This document shows positions 61,920 through 64,000 of a DNA stretch of 64,000 nt, in pieces. Both the position numbers and the translations under genes were made by a program. The DNA lies in NCBI RefSeq assembly GCF_001691565.1, contig NZ_MAYO01000003.1, positions 1,340,766 to 1,404,765 of the forward strand. Direction: 5' to 3'. The notes under the pieces are model-generated. The model ran no database searches. It saw nothing but the letters and a program-made list of their open reading frames with translations, and had not been told where the DNA came from. Numbering within the stretch: the first letter of the stretch is position 1; every line of letters begins with the position of its first letter. The DNA is from Microbacterium oleivorans. GTDB lineage: Bacteria > Actinomycetota > Actinomycetes > Actinomycetales > Microbacteriaceae.

Positions 61920-63458
61920 TCAGGTGGTCGGAGCTTCGCGCTCCGCCGCCGCCGCGATGCGGTTCGCCATCCCCGTGAAGATGAAGCCGTGGAAGGGCAG
62001 GACGGCGAACCAGTACAGCCGACCGGCGAGCCCGGTCGGGAAGAAGACAGCCCGCTGGTCGTACCGCGATCCGGACCCCTCGGGCGTCGCGCGCAGCTCG
62101 AGCCAGGCGAGCCCGGGCACCTTCATCTCGGCGCGCAGGCGCAGGAGGCGTCCCTCCTCGACGGCCTCGACACGCCAGAAATCGATCGCATCGCCGGCAG
62201 CGACCTTGCCGCGGCTGCGACGGCCGCGCTGCAGGCCGACGCCGCCGACGAGGCGATCCATCCAGCCGCGGACGGCCCAGAGGAACGGTGACGAGTACCA
62301 GCCGTTCTCGCCGCCGATCCCGACGATGACCCGCCATAGCTGCTCGGGGCTCGCCGACGTCGTCGCGGACTGCTCGTCGGTGAAGACGAGCCGCCCCGCC
62401 CACTCGGGGTCGCTCGGCAGCGGGTCGCTCGGAACCGACGAGACCTCGGCGTCCTGCCAGCTCGTCTCCACGGCATCCGCTTCTACCTTGCGGAGCGCGA
62501 GTCGTACGGCTTCGCGGTACGGCGTCAATCCGCCTTCGGGACGCGGGAGCAGGTCGTCGACGTCGTGATCATCCATGATGCACTCGTTCTGCAGCGAGGC
62601 GATGAGCGGACGGGCGATCGCCCGCGGGACGGGCGTCACGAGGTTCACCCAGTGCGACGCGAGACCGGGAGTGAGCACGGGCAGGGCCGCGATCGCGCGC
62701 TGGCGGAGCCCGGCTTCGACGGCGTACCCGTTCATCATCTGGCCGTAGCGCAGCACGTCCGGGCCGCCGATGTCGACCGCCCTGTTGACCTCCGGATCCA
62801 CGTGGGCCGCGGCGAGCAGATAGTGCAGCACGTCACGGACAGCGATCGGCTGGATGCGGTTGCGCACCCACTTCGGCGCCGGCATGTACGGCAGCACGTC
62901 GGTCAGGTGACGCACCATCTCGAACGAGGCCGACCCCGACCCGATGACGACACCGGCCTGGAGGACGAGCGTCGGCGTCCCGCTGTGCAGCAGCGTCTCG
63001 CCCACCTCGACCCGCGAACGCAGATGGGGGCTCAGTTGCACGCCCGCCGGGTGGAGCCCGCCGAGGTACACGATCCGACCGACGGATGCCTCGGCCGCGG
63101 CATCGGCGACGGTCTCCGCCGCGCGCAGATCCTTGGTCTCGAAGTCGTCGCCGCCGCCCATCGAATGGACCAGGTAGTACAGCACGTCGACGTCGTCGAC
63201 CGCTCGGGTCACGGCATCCGCGTCCTCGGCAGCACCCTCGACGACCTCGACGTCGCTGCCCCAGACGAAGGCCGCGAGTCGCGCCGGGGTCCGGACGAGG
63301 ACGCGTACGCGGTACCCCGCCGACAGGAGCCGCGGGACGAGCCGCCCGCCGAGGTACCCGGTGGCTCCGAGGACGAGCGCGCGCGGCGCGGAACCGTCCG
63401 GTCGGGGCCGTGCGACGAGGGCCGGTTCGCGACCGGTGGGGGCGGAGAGCTCGCTCAT
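61920..63458 (-). CDS. SDR-family oxidoreductase fused to a DUF2867 domain
   Basis: 512 aa. The N-terminal Rossmann domain has LVLGATGYLGGRLVPRLLSAG at about residue 28, VDVLYYLVHSMGGGDDF and RIVYLGGLHPAGVQLSPHLRSR, as in extended/atypical SDR proteins related to complex I NDUFA9. From about residue 340 a DUF2867 domain follows (GIGGENGWYSS, FLWAVRGWMDRLVGGVGLQRGRRS, GDAIDFWRVEAVEEGRLLRLRAEMK in part, FPTGLAGRLYWFAVLPFH). The combination is common in actinobacteria and of unknown function, perhaps lipid or quinone related. The ATG at 63458 follows TATCGT by 6 nt. Confidence 0.9.
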   Translation of the reverse strand: MSELSAPTGREPALVARPRPDGSAPRALVLGATGYLGGRLVPRLLSAGYRVRVLVRTPARLAAFVWGSDVEVVEGAAEDADAVTRAVDDVDVLYYLVHSMGGGDDFETKDLRAAETVADAAAEASVGRIVYLGGLHPAGVQLSPHLRSRVEVGETLLHSGTPTLVLQAGVVIGSGSASFEMVRHLTDVLPYMPAPKWVRNRIQPIAVRDVLHYLLAAAHVDPEVNRAVDIGGPDVLRYGQMMNGYAVEAGLRQRAIAALPVLTPGLASHWVNLVTPVPRAIARPLIASLQNECIMDDHDVDDLLPRPEGGLTPYREAVRLALRKVEADAVETSWQDAEVSSVPSDPLPSDPEWAGRLVFTDEQSATTSASPEQLWRVIVGIGGENGWYSSPFLWAVRGWMDRLVGGVGLQRGRRSRGKVAAGDAIDFWRVEAVEEGRLLRLRAEMKVPGLAWLELRATPEGSGSRYDQRAVFFPTGLAGRLYWFAVLPFHGFIFTGMANRIAAAAEREAPTT

Positions 63459-63464
63459 GTCGCC

Positions 63465-63470
63465 ACGATA
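63465..63470 (-). promoter_or_regulatory. -10 box TATCGT of the SDR-DUF2867 gene, leaderless
   Basis: On the minus strand TATCGT, 6 nt, then ATG at 63458. Confidence 0.55.
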
Positions 63471-63558
63471 GACCGGTCCGGCGAGGGGCCGGGTCGGGCG
63501 CAACATCGCGGTTTTGTCAAGAGGCTGGTCCCGGCGTGCAGCGGTTCCGGCGACTGCC

Positions 63559-63564
63559 TACCGT
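63559..63564 (+). promoter_or_regulatory. -10 box TACCGT of the MFS gene
   Basis: TACCGT, then GGAGAG (6 nt), then ATG at 63571. The spacer could be read as a ribosome binding site, but its distance fits a leaderless start. Confidence 0.45.
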
Positions 63565-63570
63565 GGAGAG

Positions 63571-64000
63571 ATGGCCAGGTCATCCCGCCCCTCGGTACCC
63601 CCGTCCTCCGAAGCACTGACCCGCTCCGCTCCCCCGCCGCGCCTCGACGTCGACGACGTCGTCGTGGTCGACACCAAGCGCGTCCGCACGGCCATCGGCG
63701 GCACCGTCGTCGGCAACTTCATGGAGTGGTTCGACTTCGGGATCTACGGCTACCTTGCCGTGACGATCTCGGCCGTGTTCACGGCGGACCTCCCCGAGCC
63801 GTGGAATCTGCTGGCCGCGCTCTTCGGCTTCGCGATCTCGTTCCTGGTCCGCCCCCTCGGCGGACTCGTGCTCGGGCCCCTCGGCGACCGCATCGGCCGT
63901 CAGAAGGTGCTGTTCTTCACGATGGCGATGATGGCTCTGTCCACCGCGCTCATCGGCGTCCTCCCCACGAGCGCGCAGATCGGTCTGTGGGCGATCGCGC
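63571..64000 (+). CDS. MFS transporter, metabolite:H+ symporter family (partial, 3' end outside window)
   Basis: 143 residues are visible. A hydrophilic, proline-rich N-terminal tail of about 45 residues is followed by [20 protein letters not shown], the hallmark of the ProP/ShiA/KgtP (MHS) branch, then [25 protein letters not shown] with the D-R-x-G-R loop after helix 2. Relatives take up proline/betaine, shikimate, citrate or other dicarboxylates with protons; the long N-terminal tail fits many actinobacterial ProP-like proteins. Which substrate cannot be told from this part. Confidence 0.88.
   Translation, partial: MARSSRPSVPPSSEALTRSAPPPRLDVDDVVVVDTKRVRTAIGGTVVGNFMEWFDFGIYGYLAVTISAVFTADLPEPWNLLAALFGFAISFLVRPLGGLVLGPLGDRIGRQKVLFFTMAMMALSTALIGVLPTSAQIGLWAIA

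Overview
The window is chromosomal DNA of a high-GC actinobacterium. Gene content, very frequent GTG starts, leaderless promoters of TAnnnT type and the recurring word GGATGCC/GGCATCC point to Microbacteriaceae, most likely Microbacterium or a close relative (inference; no rRNA gene is present). It reads as ordinary core chromosome with catabolic modules. I see no insertion sequence, prophage, integrase or CRISPR array.

Layout. 1-1365: end of a Flp/Tad pilus locus (tadB-like partial, tadA) on the minus strand. 1.7-9.1 kb: acs, a RidA-like protein with a DUF4177 protein, a bifunctional PASTA penicillin-binding protein coupled to a metallophosphoesterase, tRNA-Pro(CGG) and a HAD phosphatase. 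9.1-15.6 kb: tdk, mqo, asd and lysC on the minus strand, with an ECF41-type sigma factor and its divergent SDR partner lying between lysC and asd. 15.7-17.6 kb: thrE exporter and a small acidic protein. 17.6-20.3 kb: recR and dnaX. 20.2-24.9 kb: an asparagine/aspartate catabolic unit (permease, asparaginase, aspartase, GntR regulator). 25-26.1 kb: an FAD monooxygenase-like protein. 26.1-29.6 kb: GH65 disaccharide phosphorylase with a beta-phosphoglucomutase-like HAD. 29.6-32.9 kb: pta-ackA. 33.0-33.1 kb: the SRP 4.5S RNA gene. 33.2-37.7 kb: MoxR-DUF58-transglutaminase operon, then tRNA-Ser(GGA). 37.9-40.7 kb: PEP mutase-like enzyme, SRPBCC protein, lipoprotein and GNAT. 40.8-48.4 kb: alpha-mannoside unit (ROK repressor, ABC binding protein, two permeases, GH38). 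48.4-55.3 kb: AlkX/YcaQ-like protein, tRNA hydroxylase (TrhO-like), aldo/keto reductase, HxlR/QorB pair, LLM flavin oxidoreductase, a decayed siderophore-interacting protein, HAD-IIA phosphatase and DUF427. 55.4-61.9 kb: a cysteine-rich COG2345 regulator followed by cydABDC. 61.9-64 kb: an SDR-DUF2867 protein and the start of an MFS symporter.

Physiology. Acetate is handled both ways: acs for scavenging, pta-ackA for overflow. The aspartate family is well represented: asparagine import and breakdown to fumarate, lysC and asd for synthesis, thrE for export. Sugar acquisition covers alpha-mannosides and an alpha-glucosyl disaccharide. Respiration uses mqo and the bd oxidase.

The most useful signals beyond the gene list are a large set of start codons placed exactly 6-7 nt after a TAnnnT box (leaderless mRNAs), several palindromic operator candidates beside their likely regulators, a pseudogene relic of iron uptake, and the GGATGCC word that overrides codon preference.
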